Made by a program: the position numbers and the translations under genes. This document shows, piece after piece, positions 23,851 through 35,438 of a stretch of DNA of 64,000 bases. The notes under the pieces are model-generated. The model was not told the origin of the DNA and did no database searches. It worked only from the letters and a program-made list of their open reading frames with translations. How positions within the stretch are numbered: the stretch's first letter is position 1; every line of letters starts with the position of its first letter. The stretch comes from Erigeron canadensis. Lineage: Eukaryota; Streptophyta; Magnoliopsida; Asterales; Asteraceae. Location of the stretch: NCBI RefSeq assembly GCF_010389155.1, contig NC_057762.1, forward strand, positions 34,160,055 through 34,224,054. Reading direction: 5' to 3'.

Positions 23851-24951
23851 ACATGATTATATGCATATACACTCACCTCAAACTTGACTATTAGATATTA
23901 TGGCTTAGGCTCAATTTGATGATCTTCACCACCTATACATAATACAACAATATATATCTATGAGTTCTATGAACTCAACTCTTTCACAACATTTACTTGC
24001 ATTCAACATACTTCTAGCATTATGGTGTTTGGCTACTCAAACTTTTCCAAAAATCCAAATTCTCATAATAACACTTTATATCATAAATACTAGCCAAACA
24101 CCACAAAATATGGGGTTCTTACTATGGGGGTTTTCATTATCAACACTCTCTTTAAATCAAACTATCCATTTCTCAATCAAAATTACCAGGGCTTTACTTG
24201 AAAATCCCATACAACAAAAACCCCCAAATTTCTAAGATTAAGAACCCTAAATTTCTATAACAAGATAAAACTAGGGTAATAGAATTCAATACCTTAAAAG
24301 TGTAAGACAAAAGATTAGGGTTTTTAAATCAAGATTCCTTCCTTTTTCTTCCTTCAAAATTTCAGCCACCACCACCTCCACACAAGCCCTCAATTTCAAT
24401 TTTTAATATAATTGGAGATAATTATTCTTATTATTTTTTTTTACTAGAAGAATTATTTGATTGATTTTGATTAATTGCATGAACACACTTGATTTAATTG
24501 GATGGAATGGAAGAAAAGGTTGAAGAAGGTTGAAGAGGAGAAGTAGTGGAAGTATGAATCATGAAAATTGAATTGGTTGGACATCCACTCCTAATGCCAC
24601 GTTTTTGTTCAATTTTTGTGGGTATAATACCCACTAGTCACTAAAGTTTCAACTAAATTAACCCTTTTCTCAAAACAAAATACTAGGAAATTAATTTAAT
24701 GTTAAAATTATGAAAAGGGTTAATTTTCTATTACCTTAAAATATTGGGATGTTACACTAAGGTAAATCAAAAACTCTAACTAAACATATATTATATTTAT
24801 CATTAATGTTTATTATAAGTTAGCTTCCATAATCAGTTACTTTAAACACAATTTATTTAATACTCACAAATCATACATGATGCATACTCGAATTTCTTTA
24901 TGTATATAGCTACCCGTACGGGTATTAGAACCAGTAAGATTATTATCTATA

Positions 24952-25222
24952 CTTCTATATTTCTATACTACTATATAAAAATTATATCTCTATGTTGAAA
25001 AGTTTACAACTTTGGGACATGCGAAATTATCATTTTACCTTTAATTAGTTAACTTACACAATCATTCCATAATCTTTTAAAAAATATTCACTGTTCCTAA
25101 AAATCAAATATCATTGAATCAATTACCTACACCACTTGACACTGACGGGCTATCACCATCCGTCGACGCCACCATATCGCAACTAATGTGATCACCGCCG
25201 TATTGCGCGAGTACAATGTTCC
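24952..25222 (+). mobile_element. Helitron-like repeat, short copy
   Basis: Starts with TTCTATATTTCTATACTACT, has the CACCATCCGTCGACGCCACC tract and ends near CACCGCCGTATTGCGCGAGT, in the same order as copies at 14690 and 15020. Just before it, at 24908-24935, TACCCGTACGGGTA then TTAGAACCAGT resembles another Helitron 3' hairpin and degenerate CTRR end. Confidence 0.45.
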
Positions 25223-25393
25223 TAAAAGGAAAAAAAAAAAAAAAACTACGTAAATAAAGTTCCTAAAAATTAAAGTTGGAATTTAATAGTTTTCGATATG
25301 AACTTCGGTTAACCCGAGGATAACTGGCAAAAGGATAATTGGGCAAGACCAACGATAATTGGCAAAAGGATTTCAATCACCTCCCGGCCGGAT

Positions 25394-28340
25394 ATGGAGC
25401 CACTTGAACCATCTCCATCACATCTTTCTCCTTCCGCCACCGCCATTTCTACCGCTTCTACTAGGTTATTGACAATCCATTTGTTTTTTAATTAACAATT
25501 ATTTAATTAATTCCAAAGTAATCTTAGTAACTAATTTAATTTAATAAATTAATCTTATTACAGTCCACAACGCCATTTTTATCTCGCAGTTGACAGACTC
25601 CACTTTAAAATGGTAACTAGTATTTATATGTCATTTTTTTTTGCACCTTGTATATCTATTTGTTTGGGGCTGGATTGAAATATTGTAATTAGTTTGGGGA
25701 AATCTTGGCAGGAGACGTTGGTGGATTTATTAGGAACGGCGGGGCGTCGTCCGTGGCTGCCGATAGTCGTTTGTTGTAGCACGCGTGATGAGCTTGACGC
25801 CGTTTGCTCTGCTGTCTCCAACATTTCTTACATTTCCGTCACACCGCTGGTATATTTGCATTTTCCTCCATATCTATATATCTTCGAGACATTCGCTGGT
25901 AGCAAAACCTAGACCATTACCCTTAAACCATAACACCAGTCAGCCAGTGTTTCACAGTTTGTTACAACTAAACACAAAGCAAAAAGTTCATGATGGTGAC
26001 CGTTTTCACATTCTAAACTAGATTATCTTTGGTATGAGGTAGTAGGTGAAGCATCCTGATCACCAGGCACAATATCTATGTTAGCAAGCTATCTCGTCTT
26101 ACCCTTGAAAAAGAAAAAAGCTGAAACATTTGAATTGATTAAAAGTTTATTTAAGCATTAACTGGGCATCACAAATCTTCATCCTGTCTTGAGTTTGAAG
26201 CTTTTGACCCATGATAAACCACAAGATCAATGCATTCTTTGGGATACATTGACTATACCAAACAATTTAGGTCCATGGAACGCCATTTCTATTGACACGA
26301 ATATCTGTCCATACTCTACCCACAGAAAATGGAATGAGGTTACCTTTTTTTTTTTTTGCTTACAACAAACAGCATTCATTTTAAGAAAATGATAATGATA
26401 GCCCTATGGGTTTTCATTAGTAGCTTATTACACGCATAAAAACTACTCTAGTACTTTATACATTAAAAACCACTGCCTGAATTTTCGCATAACAAAGTAC
26501 AAATTTTAATGCATCCAAACAGTCACTGACGACCCTTAGGGCTGTCCTTCATTTTATTCTCACTCAACAAAATAACCCAGACATTTTGCTGGACTTCTAC
26601 TACGAACCCATCCCATAATAGGCCGTGATCCCATGCCATAAGTTGGGTGTATAACTCACTCCCAAAAGCTAGCTCAAAGGAGAAGGGGACACCTAGGCTT
26701 ATAAACCACCAACCAATCCCATACTTGGCCGATGTGAGATCATATCAATACCCCACCCTTTGAAGAGCCAACGTCCTCGTTGGTCACGGTTGACACCCAT
26801 CTCCTTGGGTCCAAGCCACCACTCCAAGTGTTGGAACCTCGAAAGGTAGGGTTGGCTCTGATACCAATTGCTACGAACCCATCCCATAATAGGCTCGTAT
26901 CATGCCATAAGTTGGGTGTAGAACTCACTTCCAAAAGCTAGCTCAAAGGAGAAGGGGACACCTAGGCTTATAAACCACCAACCAATCCCATACTTGGCCG
27001 ATATGAGATCATATCAACTTCATGGTGATTATGAATTTTTGTCAGTGTGCTGGCGAAAGCCAGTTTCTATTCTCAATGCTTATATTTGAAAATATGGGAA
27101 TGCTTATGTTTTTGTAAGTTTGCTTGCTTGGGCTCAGATAGGTTTCCTCATCGTTAATCCAGTGTCCCACTATGTCGCTTTTAGATTGCTACAAGTTGTT
27201 GGATCGCTATTTGATGTTCTACTCATCTAGCATTTGAGTGTTCTATCTTTGTCTTTCTTGGTTGGTTTTCCTAAATGGACTTTGGATAATGCAATGACAT
27301 GCAATTAGTCATGCATGAAACATTTGATTTTAGAACATTTCATATATAGTCGTATATTGCGAGTCAATCAGGTGGCATTTCATATGACTCGCCTATGTGT
27401 ACCGATGTTGCTTAGGGTGTTAAACAATTTCCTATTGCACTACTGTTATATCCGTGATTTAAGAATATTTCTCTCAGTACAGTGACCTTGCTGAAGCAGA
27501 ACGTGCATTGATTTTAGATAAGTTTCGCCATGTCACAATGAAATGGAACCAAAATGCTGCTGTTCAATCCGAAAATGAAGCAACTGAAAAGGAAGAGCAG
27601 AAATCTCATTTGATAGTTGCAACTGATGCTTGTCTTCCGCTTCTTGCTTCAGGAGAGTCTCCCATCAGTTCTAGTGTTTTGATAAACTATGAACTGCCCA
27701 CAAAAAAGGTATTAAGTTCATAAAATTTTGAGTTCATCACAACTATGCCTATATCGTTTAATGTATTAAGTTTATAAGCTATGTCAAAATGTATTCTTGA
27801 TTGCCTACTATATTTAATAATAAAATTTTGGCAAAGATGCATTATATGTGCTTTATATCTTATTTCTAAGGAATGTTTGAATTCAGGAAACATACATGAG
27901 GAGAATGGCAACTTGTTTGGCTGCAGGTTCTTTGACACCTTTAAGATATATTCTACTGTCTAGTTCTATCGTAAAGTCTTGCAGGCTTCCTATTTACACC
28001 CAATAAAATTCTTAACATAGATGGCATCGTGATCAATATGGTTGTTGGGGGTGAAGTGGTAACTCTTAAAAGCATCGAGGAAAGCAGCAGCCTTGTGATT
28101 GCAGAGATGCCAATAAACGTTAGTTCATTTTTCTTCTTTCCTGTTATTATATGTGAGTATGTGACAAATCGCTCGTTACTAGTGATGAATTAGAATTTGG
28201 AGTCTCTTAGTTTATTGATCCTGTCAATTGCTTGTTCATTTGACGTCACTACATTTTTTATATGATTTCCAGTATTATAGCTGTAGAGTTCGAATTTGAG
28301 TTGGTGATTTTCTTTTAAACAGATATTTGAAATGTTCTGA
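25394..28340 (+). CDS. DEAD-box helicase-like protein, C-terminal lobe only
   Basis: A seven-exon gene: 25394-25464, 25564-25612, 25712-25849, 27478-27708, 27887-27926, 28021-28118, 28323-28340. All introns are GT-AG, phases close, and the joined CDS is 645 nt (214 residues plus TGA). The protein aligns with the second RecA lobe of eIF4A-like DEAD-box helicases. The lead-in PQRHFYLAVDRLHFKMETLV matches the eIF4A segment before motif IV. VVCCSTRDELDAVCSAVS stands at motif IV, HLIVATDACLPLLASGESPI at motif V, and VLINYELPTKKETYMRRM at the HRIGRxGR position. Motif VI is degenerate (RRMATCLA), so both arginine-finger positions are lost, and the N-terminal lobe with Walker A and DEAD is absent. 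It is probably not an active helicase; a binding or regulatory role in RNA metabolism is inference. The start MEPLEPSPSHLSPSATA is the first ATG in frame. Intron 3 carries a TRIM element. Confidence 0.8.
26598..27016 (-). mobile_element. TRIM retroelement in intron 3 of the helicase-like gene
   Basis: A terminal-repeat retrotransposon in miniature, 419 bp, opposite in orientation to the host gene. LTRs are 26598-26747 and 26869-27016, nearly identical, with minus-strand ends TGATATGATCTC and TTCGTAGCA (one end mutated TG to TA). In the minus reading the 5' LTR is followed by TTGGTATCAGAGCC, a primer-binding site for initiator Met-tRNA, and the 3' LTR is preceded by the purine-rich AAAGGGTGGGGTAT. 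The TSD ACTTC is at 26593-26597 and 27017-27021. The LTR holds a TATA-like GGTTTATAAGCC. There is no coding capacity. Confidence 0.9.
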
Positions 28341-29215
28341 CGACACTTTTCATAAAGGCTTGGAAAACGTTATTAGGATGATAGGACCTTCCGACTTGGT
28401 TCCTAATGCTCTTTGACTCAACTAATGAGGTATTCCAGATATCAGTTTTTTTTTTAAATGTAACTTTAAATTGTTGGAACCGTTTTCTTGTTAAATATAT
28501 GGATAGTTTTTCTTCAAAGAATAATTTCGAATGAGGTTTTAGTATGGTTTCATTTTCACCGGAAGCTTAATCCCGGTTCTCAAAAATAGTGCACTCTTTC
28601 ATATTATTGTTGTTAGGAGACCTATATACGAGTTTCCTACCTGAAGAGATACGATTGGATAAAATGTGTATCGACTTGCATGTAACTCAAATAAATCTGT
28701 GTGTGTGTGTTATCATGTAGAGTCCTTGAACTGAGTTTTTCCACCATCCGTTCTTGCCATCCATGGTAAACTGCATAGGTGGTCTTAGTAGCAATGACAG
28801 AACCATGAAACATATAAGTTGGGGCAAAACAGTGATTTACTCCATAGTTATTTTAATCTTTTAGGAGGAGGAAATGCTCTTCAATCTATAATTTTACATT
28901 AGACCTTTTAAACATATATATTTTATACGATTGTTAATTGCGATAGTTTGGCGTCCATTAAGTTGCAGGGATGTGAATTTTACACAACTTACGAATGCCA
29001 CTACACCAACAAAACCTAAAAAGAAAAGAAAATGTAACCAGCAACTCAATCTCTAAGATAGTATTAACAACTATATATGAGACAAATAGTCCAAGAAACT
29101 TAACTCTTAGCAAATCAATAGCAAAAATCTACACATAATTAGTACAAAAGGTAAATATTTCACATATTTATGCCTTAATAACAAATAGAAGTCTAAAAGT
29201 AAGTATCTATGTTCT
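28341..29215. other. 3' flank of the helicase-like gene
   Basis: Presumably carries the 3' UTR in its first few hundred bases. No other gene seen. Confidence 0.3.
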
Positions 29216-29216
29216 T

Positions 29217-30000
29217 TTTTTTTTGAACGACCAACACAAACTCTTTCATTTCACAATCCAACACTGGTATAATGACACCATTTGAAATACACCAAGAAAA
29301 CATTACGTACTAATCAACTACCCCATACAATCAAGATTAAAAGATTTCCACCTATCCCACGTTAACGAATTACACTTTGAACGATGTAGCTCATCGACTT
29401 AATTTCCCCGATAACCTTAAAAACTGATGGTCGTATTTGTTTAAAAACTGTTTCATTTCGTGCCCTCCAGATACTCCAAAAACCTGTTAGTATCACCGCA
29501 TTGAATGCTTTCTTTCTAAACTTTGATCCCCGGGCGACCTCATGTAGATTTAGCAAATCATTAACAGTAAACGCGAATATAGGAGGTACATTACACCATA
29601 AACTTACCTGACTCCAAATTGTTTGAGAAAAGCTACAACAGTTGAACAGGTGTTCACAATCCTCTTGGTAGTTTTCACAACAAACACATACCGACAAATC
29701 AAGGGTGATGTTCCGCTTGGCAAGAGCTTCTGCGGTTGGAAGTCGATTTAAACTTGCTCTCCATCCAACTATACGAACTTTCATTGGTACCCAATTATTC
29801 CAGAAGAATTGCATATTGTGTTGTGACCTGTTTAAAACTTTGAAGATAATATTTGAGGTTTTTAACTGAAAATGTTGAATCTCCACCCAAAGCCCAAAAC
29901 CAGGAATCTGATCTTTGGGAAATAACAACAGAGCCAAGCATAACTGACAGCTGGTTCAAGTCATGCTGTTCCTCAACCGACAAGGGACCATGTCGCCATA
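29217..30000 (-). mobile_element. 5'-truncated L1-type LINE fragment
   Basis: Minus orientation with a poly-A tail (a run of ten or more T on the plus strand at about 29217-29226). The interior encodes the end of ORF2: SDSWFWALGGDSTFSVKNL in one frame (about 29983-29845), then FFWNNWVPMKVRIVGWRASL with LNRLPTAEALAKRNITLD, the zinc-binding CVCCENYQEDCEHLFNCC, and FWSIWRARNETVF in another (29937-29362). A frameshift near 29840 separates the two. The 5' limit and TSD are uncertain. Confidence 0.75.
29362..29983 (-). pseudogene. LINE ORF2 zf-RVT fragment
   Basis: The zf-RVT domain and C-terminus of a LINE reverse transcriptase polyprotein. It keeps the C-x2-C...C-x4-H-x4-C-type cluster and the W-I-W-R-x-R-N motif, but lacks the RT core and is split by one frameshift. 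Sequence differs strongly from the LINE at 716-1753, so it represents a separate lineage. Confidence 0.75.
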
Positions 30001-30084
30001 CTCAACAAAAGGTAAAGCTTTCGTGATCCTAATTAGTTTTATTACGTACAAAAGGTACTGTGAAAGTTTATATATATGCTTATG

Positions 30085-30345
30085 ATACACACTTAGGACT
30101 GGATGTGTTGATATATGGTTAGTTTTTTCCCGAAAAATATCCTTTGTAGCTTGCAACACCCTTAGGACTGGATCCATTGAGGTATGGTAGTTCTTTTTTT
30201 GAACAAGGTCTGTTGTAGCTTGCAAGACAGGGTCATGTGTGGTACACTGGTACTAATTATTAAACCATATGTTTCGATTATGATACTCTCTTAGGACTGG
30301 ATGCATGAATATATCGCAGATTTGTTTCCAAATAGGTCTGCAAGA
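30085..30345. repeat. Degenerate tandem CTTAGGACTGGAT repeat
   Basis: CTTAGGACTGGAT occurs at about 30090, 30161 and 30290, each followed by similar TTG-rich text and a GCTTGCAA / TCTGCAAGAC block. It is a short imperfect tandem array of unequal units. Confidence 0.5.
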
Positions 30346-31730
30346 CCACTCATGTGTGGTACTAATTGTTGAACCATTGAAATGCAAAGAATTAAAGATG
30401 AATTGTATCTATTATATATCTGTCTTGCAACTTTTCTTTTTAATCAGGTTTGGAAATATATATGCTACTAATCTGATGAAATCCATATTATCACATTGTT
30501 ACCAATCGTGTTATCTTTGTGGAAATTTGATGAAATTGTAGATCTTGTGAAAGACCATCAAATTATTTGAACCATATAGTTTTGTCACTTATTACAAGGG
30601 GAAAGATTAGGTAAAACATGTAATACTTATCTTAGGTAAAACAAGGCAGAATTATGTAAAATTTGGAGGGATTATGTAAAATTCAAGAAGGGGAGGGGAC
30701 AGGTAAAGCGCTGCAGATGATTTTCCCTTTATTACAATTGTGATTTGTTTTATTAAATTCTCCTTTAAATGATCAAATCCGTTCTTTAATTGTGGAAAAT
30801 CCGATGACCATCTCGATATATTCAGTTTATACATGATCAAATGGAATGGTATAAGTTTCTGACTAAGATCGAACAATGTGACCGAGAAAGAAAGCTGAAA
30901 TCTTGCTTATTGGGACCCAAAACCATGATGTACATTAACATAATCCAGGAAGCATTTCATTATTATAGATTGAATCATTTCATATTTTTTTATAGATACA
31001 CAAAATTTATATAATCTACTGTTTGAATTCTTTTTCATGTATAATATATTAAAGAGAAAGAGGCATGACTTATAATCGATGTTTTTTAAACGTACATGGC
31101 TTAGAAGATAATCGACAGACACACGTTAGCACATAACAAAGTAGAATAATACCCCAGGTGTTGCTCAGTATATGAGGTTTGTGTTTTTCTATAGAAATTT
31201 CCTACAAAAGTTCTCCTTTCACTTTTGTCCAATTTTATATTGAAACTTTACAAAATCTTGATCTCAATAAACTTTCTTTAGTTAATAAATGGACAAAGAC
31301 CAATATGCACAACTATATGTCAAAAGAACAAAAATAAAATAAAATTTTCATTGATACAATTACCCATAAAATAAATGTTGGTTGTATTATAGTAAGCTTT
31401 AGCAATCAAAACAGTGGTTAGTTTGGCACAAGTCAGGTTTTGCACACCCCTAAAATTAGAGAGAATTTTATTGAAGTGACCCAATCTTGCTCTCTATTGT
31501 ATTGGCACAAGCCAGGTTTCTCACACCCCCGTAACTCATACAACAATTAAACTAGTACTATCATATCTTGCCATTGCCATAGTTCTGATATATCTTGCAA
31601 AGTAAAAAACTAAAAACAAAAAAAACATTACAATTAATCTAGCATTGGTCACTATAATACTTCTAGCAATAGAATTTGTATATGATTAAAATAAAAACAA
31701 TTGTTCATAAAGTCATAGCTGACAGATACC
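30346..31730. other. AT-rich intergenic, no gene recognised
   Basis: No gene recognised. A GGCACAAGYCAGGTTT segment followed by CACACCCC occurs twice (about 31424 and 31503). Confidence 0.35.
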
Positions 31731-31731
31731 C

Positions 31732-31831
31732 TAATATTTAATTGGTTGTAAGTATTAGATCGACGATGCTCATTGAATTAATAATATTTAATTGGTTGTA
31801 AGTATTAGATCGAAGATCCTCATTGAATTAA
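31732..31831. repeat. 50-bp tandem duplication
   Basis: The unit starting TAATATTTAATTGGTTGTAA is present twice in a row with period 50 (31732-31781, 31782-31831) and two mismatches between copies (GACGATGC against GAAGATCC), so the duplication is fairly young. Confidence 0.85.
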
Positions 31832-31833
31832 TA

Positions 31834-31985
31834 GTCCAGTGGCAAAAAAAAATTCAAATAAAGACTTGGATTCACGCATCTGGGGTCGAACACTGGAGAT
31901 AAGGTTTACGTCTATTAATTGTTATATTTTCAGACAAATTAATATGGATTTTCCTCTTACTAATTCAGTATTGAGTGAATAACTC
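31834..31985 (+). mobile_element. Possible tRNA-derived SINE head
   Basis: TAGTCCAGTGGCA (A-box-like) and, about 40 bases on, GGGGTCGAACACTGG (B-box-like) have the order and spacing of a Pol III promoter in a plant SINE. Tail and TSD were not identified. Confidence 0.4.
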
Positions 31986-32627
31986 TCCAACATAGTCCAG
32001 TTAACACAAAATAATCTAAACCATTATGATATTCGCACGTTTGGAAAAAAACGAGCATCGAAAAAGTAGGCAATAATGTTCTTATATAGTTCAGTATCAA
32101 TTAAATAAGCAAATTTTAACTTCCCTCTAATATTATTGCATATGTTGTTTATTATAACATTAAAGAAATAATATTCAGAAGAGTAATTAAAAAACAGACA
32201 AACATGCCACCTTGGCTTACATATTTGGGACACACGTCACAGTCGTGCATCACCAAGCTGTCACTCGTCTAAACTACAAACAACATCCTCATCGACTCAT
32301 TTCACTCCAGATGGAAATTATCCTCTTTATATCTATCAAAACTCCATATCAATCTTATCAAAATAAAGGGATTATACATGTGCTCTAATACATCAAATAC
32401 TTTTTTGGAAAACAAACCAAAAAAAAAAAAGACTAGTCCGTAATATTTTTTTAGAAAATGTATTTTTTTATAACCTTTCGGACAAAAAAAATAGAATAAA
32501 ATAAAATAAAATACTTGATGTATTAATTGATTTATGAGTGTGCTTAGGACGCGTATTAATTATATAATCCCTGAAATAAAATAACAAACAAACAAAACAA
32601 ACCCCTCGATCGATAACTAATGAGTAA

Positions 32628-33185
32628 CTATCTCGCACCATTCAAAGTTGCAACTTGTTGTTCAAGTTTCGTAGGTAACTTGTCTTCTTTCTTGTAATCA
32701 CTTTTGGGGAAATTAGTTTTTGCTTTTTCCCCACGGAAATGGATCGCGGCTCGGTCATAAGCTCTCGCAGCTTGTTCCGCGGTCCCGAATGTACCTAACC
32801 ATACCCTCACTTTCTTCCAAGGATCTCGAATTTCGGCAGCCCATGTTCCCCATTGTCTTTGCCTTACTCCCCTATATTGTCTTTTTCTTTTTCTCTTTCC
32901 ATTATTATTATGACTGTCTTGGGATCCATTTGGAACTTTCTGCCAAAAGTTATCGCACCCGAGACAGCCATTTATTTTGCATACTTGGCATAATTCCATT
33001 GGATTTGCACATATTGATGACATTATCGTCCCGTTTGATGATGTTGTTGCTGACATGTCATTGTGTTGACTTGATAAGACATTTGTAAGTGTCGACACGA
33101 TTATAGAATGTTCCTCATCTAAGGTCAAGAATGTTGTTGGCGGGTGAAATTCACTTGGTTGTTCGAGTTGATTAATTATATTCAT
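32628..33185 (-). CDS. AP2/ERF transcription factor, ERF group X-like
   Basis: An intact single-exon gene of 185 residues. ERFs bind GCC-box DNA in the nucleus and control stress and hormone responses. Visible parts: an N-terminal [15 protein letters not shown] segment (residues 24-39) like the MVSALTxVV motif of group X ERFs; the cysteine motif C66-x2-C69-x4-C74-x2-C77, the putative zinc finger of group X; a basic KRKRKR nuclear-localisation run (97-102); and one AP2 domain (about 104-161) with [31 protein letters not shown] and KTNFP. The usual DNA-contact Arg/Trp residues are present. It has the canonical AP2 of the cluster; relatives at 36, 41, 45 and 46 kb are diverged. The exact Arabidopsis orthologue cannot be named from sequence alone. 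Confidence 0.9.
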   Translation of the reverse strand: MNIINQLEQPSEFHPPTTFLTLDEEHSIIVSTLTNVLSSQHNDMSATTSSNGTIMSSICANPMELCQVCKINGCLGCDNFWQKVPNGSQDSHNNNGKRKRKRQYRGVRQRQWGTWAAEIRDPWKKVRVWLGTFGTAEQAARAYDRAAIHFRGEKAKTNFPKSDYKKEDKLPTKLEQQVATLNGAR

Positions 33186-33257
33186 GTTTTCAATTTATAT
33201 TGAAAATTTTGAGATTTGAAAGAAAATGAAACAGTTGGATGGGTTAAGGACCAATGG

Positions 33258-33272
33258 ATGTTTATATAGCGG
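33258..33272 (-). promoter_or_regulatory. TATA box of the ERF at 32628-33185
   Basis: The minus strand reads CGCTATATAAACATCC, about 75-85 bases upstream of the ATG at 33185. Confidence 0.6.
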
Positions 33273-33325
33273 GAAAGTTGTAATCTTAAGTTATGTACAC
33301 GTTGGCAAAACAGTGAGTGATGACA

Positions 33326-33414
33326 TGCCACGTGTTATGAAGGTGTATGGGTGATATGTGTTGCTTACATCATGTTAAGGTGAATACGTGGCTTTTGTGA
33401 GAATGAAACGTGGC
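33326..33414 (-). promoter_or_regulatory. Cluster of ACGTG (G-box/ABRE-like) cores
   Basis: GCCACGTGTT at 33327-33336, ATACGTGGC near 33384 and AAACGTGGC near 33407 lie 140-230 bases upstream of the ERF start. ACGTG cores are bound by bZIP and bHLH factors. Involvement in abscisic-acid or light control is inferred. Confidence 0.45.
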
Positions 33415-33634
33415 ATATTAAGAGAGCTCAATTTGGAGGGTAAGTAGTTTCTAGAAATTTCGAAAAAGGAAGTAGCTAGTTTCTAAATTTTTGTTTCAGT
33501 ATTTTCTTACGTTTGTTTAATAAACTTCAAGACTAGCTTCTAGTAGTGATACACTGATACCTTCTATTTCATTCTTTAGTTTTACTGCACTTTAACATTT
33601 TTAAAGTAATACATCAACTGACATATATTTTTTA

Positions 33635-33665
33635 CTAGTAAATTGGTACCCCTCTTACGGGCTTC
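33635..33665 (-). mobile_element. Helitron-like 3' terminus (minus strand)
   Basis: Minus strand GCCCGTAAGAGGGGTACC then AATTTACTAG with T following: a degenerate hairpin plus CTAG end. The rest of the element is not resolved. Confidence 0.3.
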
Positions 33666-33763
33666 AATTGTCATATTGAAACAATTGTATTATTTTAGGA
33701 TAGTTACGTTGAACTTCCAACTGCTTAATATAATGTTATTGATGGGTTTGTTTCAAATATATA

Positions 33764-34016
33764 CTTCATCCGTCCCACTAAACTTGTCCACTTTTAAATT
33801 TTCAAAGTCAAACTCTACGCAATTTGACCATATATATTTTTGATTGTCTTATATAATAGTTGATGAAAGTTATACTAATGAAACAAACATCTAGAACACA
33901 ATTAATTCATATAACTTTAAATATTATATAACACAAACAAAAATATTTATGGTCAAAGTTCGTAAAGTTTGATTTTGAAAATTTAAAAGTGGACAAATTT
34001 AGTGAGACAGATGGAT
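33764..34016. mobile_element. Stowaway-like MITE
   Basis: A 253-bp element with ends CTTCATCCGTCCCACTAA and TTAGTGAGACAGATGGAT, the CTCCNTCCGTCCCA type of Stowaway (Tc1/mariner), flanked by TA (33762-33763 and 34017-34018). Subterminal GTCCACTTTTAAATTTTC pairs with GAAAATTTAAAAGTGGAC. No ORF. Confidence 0.8.
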
Positions 34017-34685
34017 TATTTATTTACGGGCAAAACCACATTAGGTTACTTCCGCGCATTGCGTGTTTTCACCTATTGTGATTACGTTTTGGTATTGATG
34101 ATGTGTCGCTATATATGTTAGTTAAAAACTTTAGCATATGAATTGAAATATATATTTGTCTAAAGTCAAAACCACAAACGATTATAAAAATTTATATTAA
34201 CGAATAAATATATTTTATATATGCAATAAAAAAAACAAAGTGAAAGAAAAAATTTGAATGAAATTTTTTTCAATATATTAGTTAAAAACACCAAATGAGA
34301 AAAGTGTGAGAAAAAGTAAATAGTGGTACATAATAGTACGGGATATGACAACAAAAAAGTTGCAATATATTGGTTGAAAACCCAAAAGGGAAAAAGTGTG
34401 TAAAAAACCAATAAATAACACGTGTTTAAAACTCGAACAAGATACGATATGACAAAATTCAATTAATGGTTCAAGATGTACGGTAGATGAATAGTAACTT
34501 GTCACGTAAACGGTTACTATTCATCAGTCACGGTCATCCTTAAAGTTGTATTAATATATTCAGTAATTTCGTTTTAACAACATCGAACAACTGATATATT
34601 CCGTATGTGATACATCAATTGACAATTTTTTTCAATAACATCTTTTACTTCTTTTCTTTCGTTTTATATTGTCATTTCTTTATTA

Positions 34686-34977
34686 CGGTGGACGGAGCGC
34701 CCTGAGGAGGAGACCAATACCCATCCAGTACCGGATTGAACACCGCGCCGACCCCACGGAACCGGTAGGGTGGGGAGAAACTTGGGGACAGTGGTGCCGG
34801 TTGTGGTGCCTATGGTTTTGAACGTTACAGCCATAAAAAAAAGAAAAAAAGAAAAAGAAAAGGGTGGGGAGGGGAGAGGAGGGGTAGTGAGACATTCCTA
34901 GCATTAGGCAGCATGCGGAGAGGAGGAAAAAAACCGGAGAGGGGATGGGAGCGGTGGTGAGGTGCTCCGTCCAGCCT
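34686..34977. mobile_element. MITE, GGTGGACGGAGCG family, copy 2
   Basis: GC-rich island with left end GGTGGACGGAGCGCCC and right end GTGCTCCGTCCAGCC as inverted repeats. It shares the ordered landmarks of the copy at 11544-11861 (TACCGGAT, CGCGCC, GGTGCCGGTT, ACATTCCTAGCATTAGGCAG). The two copies differ by many substitutions and indels. Confidence 0.65.
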
Positions 34978-35438
34978 TAAAATGTTGCATTCAAATCTGA
35001 AACCTCTTATGAATAAATAGACATCTTTATCACTAGATCGATGTTCTTTAAGGTTCGATTATAACTTATATTATGCCTTACTAGTTGCATATATTCAAAT
35101 AAAAAAACTTATAAGTAAATCACTTTAATTTATGAACAAACGTAAGGCAACTGAAGCAATACAACACTTCGACAATCTTGATTATGTAAGGTAAAAATGA
35201 ATAAATAAAGAAATCTGGAAGTATCTATCTTTAGAAGTAAACTTCCGAAAAAAAAATTATATTGAACTAATTAAACTTTATGATTAAGATGTTTTGAAAC
35301 AAAAAATGAATTAAAAGTTTAATTCCCTATTAAATTAAAATAACACATTTTCAATAGTTTTTTTTTCTAAAAAAGAAAACTTACATAATATCTATAATAA
35401 TTTTAATAAAAACATAAAACCAAATTTAATATTACTAA

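Larger units (their letters stand above)
22823..24756 (-). mobile_element. Solo LTR, about 1.93 kb, CTAAG TSD
   Basis: The unit begins TGTAACAACC (22823) and ends GGGATGTTACA (24756), bracketed by the 5-bp direct repeat CTAAG at 22818-22822 and 24757-24761. TG...CA termini plus a 5-bp TSD and no internal gag/pol mark a solo LTR. Read on the minus strand it begins TGTAACATCCCAATATTTTA, a start common in plant Ty3/gypsy-type LTRs, so I assign the minus strand. Inside are a (TTA)n run (about 22868), repeated ATGTGCCACAT motifs (22890-23090), and tandem blocks around AGGAATTTACCCACCTA (23715-23850). Confidence 0.75.

Noticed and set aside
32720..33088. 122-codon plus-strand ORF
   Set aside because: Antisense shadow of the canonical ERF gene at 32628-33185.
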